Origin: Deltaproteobacteria bacterium
Lineage (GTDB): Bacteria; Desulfobacterota; Desulfovibrionia; Desulfovibrionales; Desulfovibrionaceae
Reading direction: 5' to 3'
DNA: 54,399 bases
Assembly (NCBI GenBank): GCA_009929215.1
Contig: SAAX01000010.1
Span: forward strand, 1 to 54,399
This document shows, piece by piece, positions 1-8,661 of the stretch. The notes below the pieces were generated by a model, which saw nothing but the letters and a program-made list of their open reading frames with translations, ran no database searches and had not been told where the DNA came from. Each line of letters begins with the position of its first letter. The stretch's first letter is position 1. Made by a program: the position numbers and the translations under genes.

Positions 1-110
1 TATACCCAGAGGATGCACAGGGCCACACGGCGCTGGGTGGCGGCACGCTCCCAGGCAGAATGCAGCCAGTCAAACACATCGGTTATGGGCTGTAATTTTC
101 CAATGAACAT
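1..110 (-). CDS. N-terminal fragment of an unidentified protein, cut by the left edge
   Basis: A reverse-strand ATG at 108-110 has GGAGTG (117-122) upstream at good spacing and opens a frame of 36 codons that stays open to the window edge. The product begins MFIGKLQPITDVFDWLHSA, continues with a charged stretch (WERAATQRR) and then turns hydrophobic (VALCILWV), which looks like the start of a membrane helix after a short cytoplasmic N-terminus. I do not recognise the family. It is divergent from the oxidoreductase at 555. Most of the gene lies outside the window. Confidence 0.5.
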   Translation of the reverse strand, partial: MFIGKLQPITDVFDWLHSAWERAATQRRVALCILWV

Positions 111-541
111 GCGGGTCACTCCCTAAAGTATTGCCGGGGGCTGCATGGCAGATCCCGTCTGGCAGAAGAATATCTACAGCTTGCCAAATGTCAAAGACTA
201 CTAATCCTGTTATGGCAGAATGGGGCGGGCAAATGGCCGCTGGCCCTAGCCCTGTGCACTTGCCAAGTATCAATATAGAACGTAGAGAAAAGGCTTCCCC
301 CGCGTTACAGATCATCGGCGTACCCGGTGGTACTGAAAGTTGCGGGCCGCATGCGGCCCGACAAGCGCAAACCGTTACCACACTGCCATGCCGCCCGACC
401 CCGCAAGCTGACGGGCCTCGGTACGGCATGTTTGGCTATTGGGCGGTTTGCCGCAACAAAGGCGGGCAACAGGGCTGAGGGTTTGCATACCCCGCCTTGC
501 CTCCAAGGATTTGACCGGCGAAACCGCCGCAAGAGCTTCAT
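111..541. promoter_or_regulatory. Divergent intergenic region with an 18-bp perfect palindrome
   Basis: About 440 bases separate the divergent edge gene and the FAD/Fe-S oxidoreductase. No open frame here has a convincing start, ribosome site or protein-like composition. The main visible structure is a perfect palindrome at 343-360 (CGGGCCGCATGCGGCCCG) about 195 bases before the oxidoreductase ATG. It could be an operator or an RNA hairpin; there is no T-run after it, so it is not a typical terminator. The promoter itself was not located with confidence. Confidence 0.35.
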
Positions 542-554
542 GAGGTAGAACGTC

Positions 555-3500
555 ATGCCCCATAAGGGTCCGCATATCTCCATTTCTCCCGACTATGTGG
601 TGAACAGAATTCTGCGTATCAACATTGATGACTTTGCAGAATGGCCGGAATCTGTCCGCAATCTGGCCATAGCCATAGCCGAAGAACTTTTTCTGGTGGC
701 CTACAACCCCTTTATCAATGCGGAAACTGTCCGCACCAGCGTGCGCGAAAGCTATGACAAGGAATCCGTGTCGCTGGCGCACTACTACGCCACGGCCATC
801 AGCGAAGGGCTCACCATGTTCTGGTCGGCCCACGAGGCTGAAACCGCCTTTCGCACCAAGCTGGTGGACGCGCTGCACAATGTTCTGCCCGACGAATGCA
901 TTCTGACCAATCCTGCGGCCATGGTCGAATCGGCCACCGACGCCACAGACCTGCGCATGGAACTGCCCCTGCTGGTGGTAGAGCCCGACAATACCGAGCA
1001 GGTGGCCGAGCTGGTCAAGCTTGCCAACGACATGAAGTTTGCGCTCATTCCCCGTGGCGGCGGCTCCGGCATGACCGGCGGCGCTGTGCCCGCACGCAAG
1101 CGCACGGTTATTGTCAGCCTCACCCGCCTTACGCGTATCAACCCCGTTGACCTTGAAGCCATGACCGTTACCTGTCAGGCCGGGGCCATTACCCAGGCTG
1201 TCATCAACGCTGTGGACGCCAAGGGTGCGCTTTTTTCCGTTGATCCAGCCTCCAAGCAGGCCTCTACCATTGGCGGCAACATATCTGAAAACGCTGGCGG
1301 CCCCAGCGCCTTTGAGTACGGAACCACCCTCGACAATCTGTTGTGGTGGCGCATGGTTACGCCCACTGGTGAAATTATCACCATCGAGCGCGAAAACCAC
1401 CCCCGCCACAAGATTATGCCCGACGAAACCGCCGTCTTTGTGGTCAAGGACGTGAGCGGCGGCGTGCGCAACGTGGTGCATCTGCGCGGTGACGAAATTC
1501 GCCTGCCCGGCCTTGGCAAGGACGTGACCAACAAGGTTCTGGGCGGTCTGCCGGGCATGCAGAAAGAAGGCGTGGACGGCATTATCACCGAAGCCTGTTT
1601 TATTGTGCACCCCAAGCCCAAGCACAGCCGCGTGATGGTGCTTGAATTTTTTGGCCGTTCCATGCACCCCGCAGCCGTGGTGGTGCGCGAACTGGTTGCC
1701 CTGCGCAACCGCATTCGCCAGGAGGGCGACTACGCCCACCTTTCGGCCATGGAAGAATTTAACGCCAAGTATGTTCAGGCCATCGAATACAAGCGCAAGT
1801 CTGAAAAATACGAGGGCTCGCCCATTTCGGTCATCATCCTGCAAGTGGACGGCGACGACCCCTACCTGCTCGACAAGTGCGTGGGCGATATTGTGAGCGT
1901 TGTGGAACAGCAGGACAACGTGGACATCATCGTTGCCGCTGACGAGAAGGAAGGCGAACGCTTCTGGGAAGACCGCCACAAGCTCTCGGCCATCGCCAAG
2001 CGCACCTCTGGCTTTAAAATGAACGAGGACGTGGTCATTCCCATGAACCGCATCCCCGATTTTGCGCTGTTCCTCGAGCAGATCAACCTTGAATGCACGG
2101 CTGCGGCCTACCGCCACGCCTTGCAGGAAGTGGGACGCCTGCCGGGCTTTCCCATGGAAGACAAGGACTTTAACCGCGAGTTTTCGCAGGCATCCAAGGC
2201 CGCCTCGGGCGATGTTGCCGCCACCGAAATTTCGGACATGGAACTGGCCGCCCGTGCGGAAGACTTTCTTGGCAAGCTCAAGGACAAGTATCCCCACCTT
2301 GCCAAAAAAATCGACAAGATTATTGAATACATGGATGCCAGCCGCATTGTGGTGGCCAGCCACATGCACGCGGGCGACGGCAACTGCCATGTGAACATTC
2401 CCGTCAACTCCAACGATGCCCACATGCTGGAAGAAGCGGAAGAAACCGCAGCCCGCATCATGGCAGAATGTCAGGAGATGGGGGGCGAGGTTTCTGGCGA
2501 GCACGGCATCGGCATCACCAAGATTGCCTTTTTTGGCAAAGACAAGATGGACGCCCTGCGCGCCTTTAAAGAACGCGTTGACCCCCGTGATGTCATGAAC
2601 CCGGCCAAGCTGGTGTTCCGCGAACTGCCGGTACGCCCCTTTACCTTCTCGTTCAACAGGCTTATCCGCGATATCCGCGAAAGCGGCCTGCCCGACAAGG
2701 AAAAGCTCATCAGCCTGCTCACCTCCATTCAGGTGTGCACCCGCTGCGGCAAGTGCAAGCAGGTCTGCTCCATGTGCTACCCCGAGCGCTCCATGCAGTA
2801 CCACCCCCGCAACAAAAACATGGTACTGGGCATGCTGCTGGAGGCTGTGTACTACAGTCAGGTCAACAAGGGCCGCATTGACGAAAGCCTGCACAAGGCC
2901 CTGCGCGATATTGTGGAGCACTGCACGGCCTGTGGGCGTTGCATGGCCAACTGCCCGGTCAAAATTCCCTCTGGCGAGGTAGCGCTTACCTTGCGTGCCC
3001 TGCTGGAACACGAAGGTGCGGGCGGCCACCCCATCAAGGGCCATGCCCTTGAATGGCTCTCACGCGATATTCAGCACCGCGTGCCAAAGGCTGCCAAAAT
3101 GGCCTCATTGGGCCAGAAGATGCAAAACAAGTTTCTGGGCTTTGTACCCGAAATGTGGAAGCGGCGCATGAAAAGCCCGCTGTTCTCCGGGCGCGGCCCC
3201 AAGATGGGCTATACCAACCTGTACGAAGCCCTCAAGCTGCACAGGGGTTCCATCTTTGCGCCTGCCGAGCCCACGCCCGGTATGCCCTGCGTGCTCTACT
3301 TCCCCGGTTGCGGCGGCGCGCTGTTCTACGACCGTATTGGCGTTTCGTCTGTCATGCTCTTGCTCAAGGCGGGCTTTGCCGTTGCCGTGCCTCCACGGCA
3401 CCTGTGTTGCGGCTTCCCCCTGCTGGCGGCGGGCATGGATACGGCCTTTGAAGACAATCTTGCCCAGAACCGCCAATATCTGGCCTCCATGCTGCGTGGC

Positions 3501-4106
3501 CTTGCCAAGCAGGGCTTTGACTGCAAGCACATGGTTACGGCCTGCGGCTCGTGCCGCGATGGCCTTGAACGCCTGCACATGGAAACCCAGTTTCCGCAGC
3601 TTACCCTGCGCGATGTGGGCCAGCTTACCTTGCCCCTGCTGGACAAGGAGGCGCTCAAGGCTCCCCTGCCAGAGGGTTCGCAGGTTGTGTACCACGGGGC
3701 CTGTCACTGCGAATGGGCCGACGTGCACAAAATCAAGGGCCAAAAGCAGATCATCAAGGCGCTGGGCGACTTCAGCGGAGCCAAAATCTCCCTCAACCCC
3801 GGCTGCTGCGGCGAATCTGGCATGGGTGCCATGACCTCGCCCGACATCTACAACCTGCTGCGTTCACGCAAGCAGCAACGCCTTGGCGAAGCCTTTGAAC
3901 AGGCCAACGACGCGCCTGTTATCGTGGGCTGCCCCTCGTGCAAGATCGGCATTGGCCGCTGCCTCATCAACATGCACGACAAACGCCCTGTCATGCATGT
4001 GGTGGAATGGCTGGCCGGGCAGGTTGACGGCGAAGACCGCCGCCAGACCTTCCGCAAAAAGGCCAACGAAGTGCGCGGCGAAGTGCGCGTTGTGGACGTG
4101 AAGTAA
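555..4106 (+). CDS. FAD-binding / iron-sulfur oxidoreductase, D-lactate dehydrogenase type, three-module fusion
   Basis: A 1183-residue protein joining a flavin dehydrogenase to an electron-transfer module. An FAD_binding_4 domain (about residues 140-310) carries PRGGGSGMTGG near 167. An FAD-oxidase C-terminal domain follows, with HAGDGNCHVN near 604 and GEVSGEHGIG. Two 4Fe-4S motifs, CTRCGKCKQVC near 727 and CTACGRCMANC near 789, come next, then two CCG-type cysteine-rich domains (FPGCGG near 915, HLCCGFP near 948, NPGCCGES near 1081, VGCPSC near 1124). The layout fits oxidation of a 2-hydroxy acid such as D-lactate, with electrons passing through the clusters towards quinone or an energy-conserving complex. 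The first 115 residues match nothing I know. GAGG at 542-545 supports the ATG. Similar single-chain proteins occur in Desulfovibrio; the substrate is inferred. Confidence 0.9.
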   Translation: MPHKGPHISISPDYVVNRILRINIDDFAEWPESVRNLAIAIAEELFLVAYNPFINAETVRTSVRESYDKESVSLAHYYATAISEGLTMFWSAHEAETAFRTKLVDALHNVLPDECILTNPAAMVESATDATDLRMELPLLVVEPDNTEQVAELVKLANDMKFALIPRGGGSGMTGGAVPARKRTVIVSLTRLTRINPVDLEAMTVTCQAGAITQAVINAVDAKGALFSVDPASKQASTIGGNISENAGGPSAFEYGTTLDNLLWWRMVTPTGEIITIERENHPRHKIMPDETAVFVVKDVSGGVRNVVHLRGDEIRLPGLGKDVTNKVLGGLPGMQKEGVDGIITEACFIVHPKPKHSRVMVLEFFGRSMHPAAVVVRELVALRNRIRQEGDYAHLSAMEEFNAKYVQAIEYKRKSEKYEGSPISVIILQVDGDDPYLLDKCVGDIVSVVEQQDNVDIIVAADEKEGERFWEDRHKLSAIAKRTSGFKMNEDVVIPMNRIPDFALFLEQINLECTAAAYRHALQEVGRLPGFPMEDKDFNREFSQASKAASGDVAATEISDMELAARAEDFLGKLKDKYPHLAKKIDKIIEYMDASRIVVASHMHAGDGNCHVNIPVNSNDAHMLEEAEETAARIMAECQEMGGEVSGEHGIGITKIAFFGKDKMDALRAFKERVDPRDVMNPAKLVFRELPVRPFTFSFNRLIRDIRESGLPDKEKLISLLTSIQVCTRCGKCKQVCSMCYPERSMQYHPRNKNMVLGMLLEAVYYSQVNKGRIDESLHKALRDIVEHCTACGRCMANCPVKIPSGEVALTLRALLEHEGAGGHPIKGHALEWLSRDIQHRVPKAAKMASLGQKMQNKFLGFVPEMWKRRMKSPLFSGRGPKMGYTNLYEALKLHRGSIFAPAEPTPGMPCVLYFPGCGGALFYDRIGVSSVMLLLKAGFAVAVPPRHLCCGFPLLAAGMDTAFEDNLAQNRQYLASMLRGLAKQGFDCKHMVTACGSCRDGLERLHMETQFPQLTLRDVGQLTLPLLDKEALKAPLPEGSQVVYHGACHCEWADVHKIKGQKQIIKALGDFSGAKISLNPGCCGESGMGAMTSPDIYNLLRSRKQQRLGEAFEQANDAPVIVGCPSCKIGIGRCLINMHDKRPVMHVVEWLAGQVDGEDRRQTFRKKANEVRGEVRVVDVK

Positions 4107-4241
4107 GGGCCGGTTTGACAAACTGACTGCACCGCAGATGGCCAACACTGCCCGCTGCGAACAAATACCTACATTCCCGAAATACAGCGCGGGGGGTTCC
4201 GGACGACGGGGCCTCCCGCGCAAACACAAGGTCTGCCAGCC

Positions 4242-6392
4242 ATGACGCAGCCAGCCCAGTTCAGCACCGCGCGCAACGGCCAATCCCCTGCTCACCAGTT
4301 TTCCCAAAACCTGTTCTGCCTGCCTGCGCCCGGCTGGGTGTGGTGGGTGCTGCTGCTGGCCCTGCTGCTGCCCTTTGCCTATGCCTTTGGCTTTCTGTTT
4401 CCGCGCGGCGATGACTTTGACGAAGTCACGCGGGCCATGTTTCCCTTTGACCTGCCCGGCGGCCTGTACGAAATAGTGCGCGAGTGGCTGACCTGGAGCG
4501 GGCGCTACACCTACCATTTTCTGGCTGTTTTTCTTGGCAAGGCCGGGGATATCCGCCCTCTGTACGGGCTGGTGTGCGCCGGGGTTGCCGCCCTGTTTGG
4601 GATTGGGCTGTATGGGCTTGCGCGGGTGCTACAGGTAGGGCGTGTGGCAGCGGTCTTTTGCGGCTTGCTGGCCGTAGTCGTGGCGCTTGCCGGTCACCAG
4701 AGCCTGCCCAACTTCTACCTGCTGACCGATGCCCTGACCATGGGCCTTTTGCAGTCCATGACCCTGGTATTTTTGTGCGCACTGTGCCGCCTGTGGCAGG
4801 CCCCCGCTGCACTGGCCCGCAGGGCGCGATGGCAGGCAATACTTGTGGGCGTGCTGACCGTGGGCGTATTTGAGCATTCCGCCCTTGCTGCCCTGGCAGC
4901 CTGCACGGTTGCGGTGCTGCTGGCCCTTGTGGACAGATTTACAGCCCGGGAAACTGAACCCGACACCACACAGACCCCATGCACCCGGCTGCGTCACATC
5001 TGCCTTGTATGGTTGTGGATTTTGGGAGCAGTGCTGTTCTCATTCCTTGCACCGGGCAATCAGGTGCGCCGCGCTACCCGCCATATAGATACCACCGTGC
5101 AGATGCGCCAACTTGCTGCCGCGTTTGACGAATGGCAGCAGGTTGCCTTTTGGATTTTTGACGGGCTGTGGCCCTGGGCTGTGCTGTTGCTTGTGCTCTT
5201 GCTGCGCGGCCTGCGAGGGCATGCTCCGCTACGGGCTCGCGCAACAGCGGTTCGCAACGGTTTGCTGCTGGCGGGCTTGGCGGTTGTTGCTTATTTGGGC
5301 CTCTCGGGCCTGCTCACCGTATTGCACGCCTTGAGCGATGTGACCATCAGCTCCACCAGCAAACTGCCCGCAGGGCTGGCCGTGTTTGCAGCCTATGCCC
5401 TGGGCTTTGCGCTGTGGGGCCTGCTGGATGCCTGCCCCGCTGTGGAGCGGGCCTTGGCGCGACTGCCCCGGCAGGGTGTACTGATGGTGCTGCTCATACC
5501 CCTGCTGGTCATGCTGGCGGGCAGCGCCAACTGGCGCAACACCATGACCAATGCGGCCAACGGCAGCATGGTGCAGCTGGGCCTGCAATTGCAGGAGCGT
5601 TACGACACGTTGGACGCCATCGGCCAAAACGCGCAACCCAAGGATGCCCCGCCGCGCTTTGGCCTGCTGGGCGAAATATACCGCCCCGGCGCACGCAAAC
5701 GGGCCATTGATGCCAGCCTGCCCCAGCCCGTGGTGCAGCGCACCATTCCCGACACGGTTTTTCCCGTGCAGATGGGTGAGGCTTTGCCCCCACAGCCAGA
5801 AACCTGGCCCAACCTGTGGGTGGCCTGGATGTTTGGCCTTGGCAGTGTGCACAGCGCCCAGCCCCATGCGGGTGCAGCCGTTGCGGCTCTGCTTGCCCCC
5901 GTTGAAGAGGCTGCCCAAAAGCCCGTACAACTGGCAACCTCAGCGCCTCTGCGCGCTGCGGGCGTTGACGGAGTCTGGCTTGTACGCGCCAACGGCGCAC
6001 CCGCCCCGGATCAACTGGCAACAGCTTCTACCTTCAGCAACCTGTGGCTGGTGCTGCACGGGCAGGATCTGGCGCAGTTAAAACGCATTGCGGTTCTACG
6101 GGTCAGCAAGGAAGACTGGCGCAGGCTCATGCCCGTGTTTTTGCAACGTCAGGCCGCAGAGCTTGCGCTTGCCTTGCCGCAGCTGGCAACCAGCAACGCC
6201 AACAGCCCTATAGACGCCTACGCCCGCGTGGTAGCGGCACTGGCAGGAGAAATGCTGCACTTTGAGGCAGCTGCGTGGATGCAGGGGGAATATGTGGCCG
6301 TGCCGGTATGCCCGGCGGTCAACACGCCTCTGGGAATCTTTGTGGGAGTAAACGACGGGCCCATGCTCAGGCTTGGGCTGTCAAATCCCTGA
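4242..6392 (+). CDS. Polytopic membrane protein, possibly DUF6056/glycosyltransferase-like
   Basis: A 716-residue protein whose first 430 or so residues form roughly ten hydrophobic segments, starting with a helix near residues 28-53, followed by a mostly soluble C-terminal region of about 280 residues. An acidic motif, GDDFDE, sits just after the first helix. Membrane glycosyltransferases and DUF6056 proteins often carry an Asp-Asp pair in that first extracytoplasmic loop, so a role in adding sugars to a surface polymer is possible. I cannot name a substrate. The upstream ribosome site is weak. The gene follows the oxidoreductase by 135 bases on the same strand, with no clear functional link. 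Confidence 0.7.
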   Translation: MTQPAQFSTARNGQSPAHQFSQNLFCLPAPGWVWWVLLLALLLPFAYAFGFLFPRGDDFDEVTRAMFPFDLPGGLYEIVREWLTWSGRYTYHFLAVFLGKAGDIRPLYGLVCAGVAALFGIGLYGLARVLQVGRVAAVFCGLLAVVVALAGHQSLPNFYLLTDALTMGLLQSMTLVFLCALCRLWQAPAALARRARWQAILVGVLTVGVFEHSALAALAACTVAVLLALVDRFTARETEPDTTQTPCTRLRHICLVWLWILGAVLFSFLAPGNQVRRATRHIDTTVQMRQLAAAFDEWQQVAFWIFDGLWPWAVLLLVLLLRGLRGHAPLRARATAVRNGLLLAGLAVVAYLGLSGLLTVLHALSDVTISSTSKLPAGLAVFAAYALGFALWGLLDACPAVERALARLPRQGVLMVLLIPLLVMLAGSANWRNTMTNAANGSMVQLGLQLQERYDTLDAIGQNAQPKDAPPRFGLLGEIYRPGARKRAIDASLPQPVVQRTIPDTVFPVQMGEALPPQPETWPNLWVAWMFGLGSVHSAQPHAGAAVAALLAPVEEAAQKPVQLATSAPLRAAGVDGVWLVRANGAPAPDQLATASTFSNLWLVLHGQDLAQLKRIAVLRVSKEDWRRLMPVFLQRQAAELALALPQLATSNANSPIDAYARVVAALAGEMLHFEAAAWMQGEYVAVPVCPAVNTPLGIFVGVNDGPMLRLGLSNP

Positions 6393-6438
6393 CCATAAGG
6401 TCGGCAGATTCTGTGAGCCCATACAGCGAAGCCCAGTT

Positions 6439-7068
6439 TTATGCGTACAAGGCCCAAGGCACAGCCTGTAGAATCGTGGTCACACTGCGAAAAAATGCCT
6501 GCGCTTCGGCGGCAGTGGGCTTTGCGGGCAGAGGGCAACGCTCGTGATACCAGGGCAGGGTATGGCGCAGGGCGGCCTGCAAAAAATCCTGACCGGGTTG
6601 CAGCACCTGATGCGGGCGCGTGGTGGTGGGGTCTTCACCCTTGGCGCAGGGAATTTCGTACACAATAAAGCGCCTGCACGCCATGGGCCGCACAGGGTAC
6701 ACGGCGCAGCGCCCCTGATGCAAAAAGGGACATGCGGCCCCAAGGTTTGCGCCATCGCCCCTGAACTGCGCAAAACCCGCAACCAGCACTTGCCGCACCT
6801 CTGATTCAGGTGCTGGCGCAAATTCCAGCTGCATAAAGATGCGCAAACCAAGAATTTCCAGCGGTGTCAATGGGATAGGCTGTATACAGCACTGGTAGCA
6901 GTTTGGCCCGCAGGCAGGGGCTTGCCCCCTGTGGGCAATGGCCTGCGCCACACCGCAATCCACAACCGCAAAAGCGTCCAGCAGCAGATCCATACCCGGC
7001 AGCGCCCGCTCAAAGCGGCGGTTATGATACCTGTGGGTCTTGGAGTCTGCCGCGCTGCCAGCCATCAT
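6439..7068 (-). CDS. YkgJ-family cysteine cluster protein
   Basis: A 209-residue protein with the cysteine spacing of the YkgJ / zinc- or iron-chelating domain family (formerly UPF0153): CGPNCYQCC near residue 55, then CPFLHQGRC and PMACR further on. The conserved cysteines probably hold a metal or Fe-S cluster; no reaction is established for most members. The start is ATG-ATG, with AGGGTGA immediately upstream on the reverse strand. Its stop lies 46 bases from the stop of the convergent membrane protein gene. It may share a transcript with the FMN reductase upstream, although a strong hairpin lies between them. Confidence 0.8.
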   Translation of the reverse strand: MMAGSAADSKTHRYHNRRFERALPGMDLLLDAFAVVDCGVAQAIAHRGQAPACGPNCYQCCIQPIPLTPLEILGLRIFMQLEFAPAPESEVRQVLVAGFAQFRGDGANLGAACPFLHQGRCAVYPVRPMACRRFIVYEIPCAKGEDPTTTRPHQVLQPGQDFLQAALRHTLPWYHERCPLPAKPTAAEAQAFFRSVTTILQAVPWALYA

Positions 7069-7097
7069 TCACCCTGTCATGCCCTTATACTACGCCA

Positions 7098-7137
7098 GCC
7101 CCGCAGCAAAACACCTTTTGGCATTCTGCTGCGGGGC
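7098..7137. terminator. Hairpin between the FMN reductase and YkgJ genes
   Basis: The 11-base arms GCCCCGCAGCA (7098-7108) and TGCTGCGGGGC (7127-7137) are perfectly complementary around an 18-base loop. It lies in the 79-base gap between two reverse-strand genes. No long T-run follows on either strand, so it may be a partial terminator or a transcript-stability element rather than a complete terminator. Confidence 0.45.
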
Positions 7138-7147
7138 CTTGGTTTCA

Positions 7148-7690
7148 TTAATTGAGCCGCAACGTCCAGTCTGTCATGGCCTGCATGACCGCCGCAGCCT
7201 GCTTCACCAGTGCCTCGTCCTGCACATCGCCGTTGTCGGCAAAGGCAGGGGTAAAGGCATTGGAAAACAGCTCTGGTTTGTTGAGCACATGCAGGTTCAG
7301 ATACACGCAAACCTGCCGCAGATGGTACTGCGCACGCGCTGTGCCCATGCCGCCGCCCGCGCCCACAATGCAGGCTGTTTTGCCCGTAAGGGGAGCAAGG
7401 TCAGGCTCGCGCGATAGCCAGTCCAGAGCGTTTTTCAGCGCCGGGGCCAGCGAATAGTTGTATTCGGGGCAGGCCAGAACCAGCCCGTGGGCCGCGCTGA
7501 CCTGATCAACAAGCCGCTGCACCACAGCGGGCTTTTCAATATCTGCATTATAGAAAGGCAGCGCGGAAATATCCGCAATTTCGAGGCTTACGCCCTTCGG
7601 AAGATTGGCCGCGCAGCAGCGCAAAAGTCCGGTATTGCGCGAAGCCTTGCGCAAACTGCCCGATATGCCGACAAAGTTTATGTTTCCCAT
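7148..7690 (-). CDS. NADPH-dependent FMN reductase (ChrR/YieF-like flavoprotein)
   Basis: A 180-residue flavodoxin-like reductase of the family that transfers electrons from NAD(P)H via FMN to quinones, chromate or azo compounds. The N-terminal phosphate-binding loop GISGSLRKASRNTGLL, the CPEYNYSLAPALKNALDW segment and the GAGGGMGTARAQYHLR segment are family hallmarks, and the length is typical. AAGGAG sits seven bases before the ATG on the reverse strand. The substrate cannot be read from sequence. It lies in a reverse-strand cluster with a thioesterase-like and a YkgJ-type gene, possibly a small stress or redox group. Confidence 0.9.
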   Translation of the reverse strand: MGNINFVGISGSLRKASRNTGLLRCCAANLPKGVSLEIADISALPFYNADIEKPAVVQRLVDQVSAAHGLVLACPEYNYSLAPALKNALDWLSREPDLAPLTGKTACIVGAGGGMGTARAQYHLRQVCVYLNLHVLNKPELFSNAFTPAFADNGDVQDEALVKQAAAVMQAMTDWTLRLN

Positions 7691-7828
7691 ACAAAGCTCC
7701 TTGAAGTTGTACAGACTCTAGCAGTTTACTGTGTTTTTATACAAAAGCCCACAGGCAAACAGCCGGGTCAATGGGCGCGTATGTCAGCCACCAAGCCCTT
7801 TCCTTCAGGCCAGCCGTGGAATCGACTA

Positions 7829-8233
7829 TCAGGCTTGGCCCTTGGCTCTGGTCCGGCTCTCAAACTTTTCCCTGTCCACAACCACGCGCTCGTGTGTTCC
7901 TTCGCCAATAAGCCCTGCCTCGTCGTAGGCGGCAACCTTGAAGCTCAAGCCCTTGCCGTTGGCAGATACCGCCGTGAGCTCGGCGCAGAAGCGCACCTTC
8001 ATGCCCAGCGGGGTGGCTGCCACATGGTTCACGCTGATGCCGGTTCCCACTGTGGTCAGGCCTTCGGACAGAGCGGCCTGGGCCACATCCACTGCGGTGG
8101 CTTCCATCCAGGCCACCATCATGGCTGTGGAAAAGACACACACCTTACCGCTGCCCACGCTGCTAGCCAGCATGGATTCTGTAACCTCTGTTTCCCGCGT
8201 GCCTTTCATGCCAGGCTGTAATATAGTGCTCAT
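7829..8233 (-). CDS. Thioesterase-like hotdog-fold protein (FlK-type)
   Basis: A 134-residue single hotdog-domain protein. The pattern TVGTGISVNHVAATPLGMKVRFCAEL followed by a short helix and a terminal strand (EGTHERVVVDREKF) is typical of the fluoroacetyl-CoA thioesterase-like group, which mostly hydrolyses small acyl-CoAs. The N-terminal helix ends with MEATAVDVAQ, where the catalytic Glu or Thr of this group usually lies. The reverse-strand ATG has AGAGG upstream. The true substrate is unknown. It is divergent from the TRAP transporter genes across a 430-base gap. Confidence 0.8.
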   Translation of the reverse strand: MSTILQPGMKGTRETEVTESMLASSVGSGKVCVFSTAMMVAWMEATAVDVAQAALSEGLTTVGTGISVNHVAATPLGMKVRFCAELTAVSANGKGLSFKVAAYDEAGLIGEGTHERVVVDREKFESRTRAKGQA

Positions 8234-8661
8234 TGTGCCTCTCTGTGTCTATTGTGCGCAAGCCCTGCACGGTGCTCACCACCAATCATCTGTGGAGAAC
8301 GCATAGCATGGTTTATGATAAGGTACTTGGCGCGCCCTTTCAATCTTGGCGCACAGGTACTGCCCGGCCCGTAAGCCTGCCAGGTAACTCCACAAAAAAA
8401 TCTCGACCATTCGGCCTAACTCTGGCATAAATAAAGAAATACTTGTTCGCGATCTTTATACCGAGGGTACATTTCAGCGGCTATGCCGGCCACAAGCCCC
8501 GCTGAAACACCTGCCGGCGTCCATCGGCCCACAAGGCTGCCAAAGATCCCGCTAAAACGGCAGAGCCGCCCGTTCGTTGCAGAACTGGCGCTCACTCTCG
8601 TTGCCTGCACTCAGCTGCGGCAAGGTCTTTTTTGTTACCCTTTCAATGAGGAGAGCGAAGA
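8234..8661. promoter_or_regulatory. Divergent control region before the TRAP operon, with a stem-loop
   Basis: This 428-base region between the thioesterase and dctP contains no convincing gene. It holds an inverted repeat with perfect 9-base arms, TTTCAGCGG (8472-8480) and CCGCTGAAA (8499-8507), about 155 bases before dctP, in a stretch likely to be transcribed leader. GAGGAG lies about ten bases before the dctP ATG. I could not match it to a known riboswitch class. Confidence 0.4.

Noticed and set aside
375..3044. Long reverse-strand open frame (889 codons) opposite the FAD/Fe-S oxidoreductase
   Set aside because: It mirrors a clear protein-coding gene, is dominated by His/Val/Gly/Ala typical of antisense reading of GC-rich codons, and lacks a ribosome site and domains.
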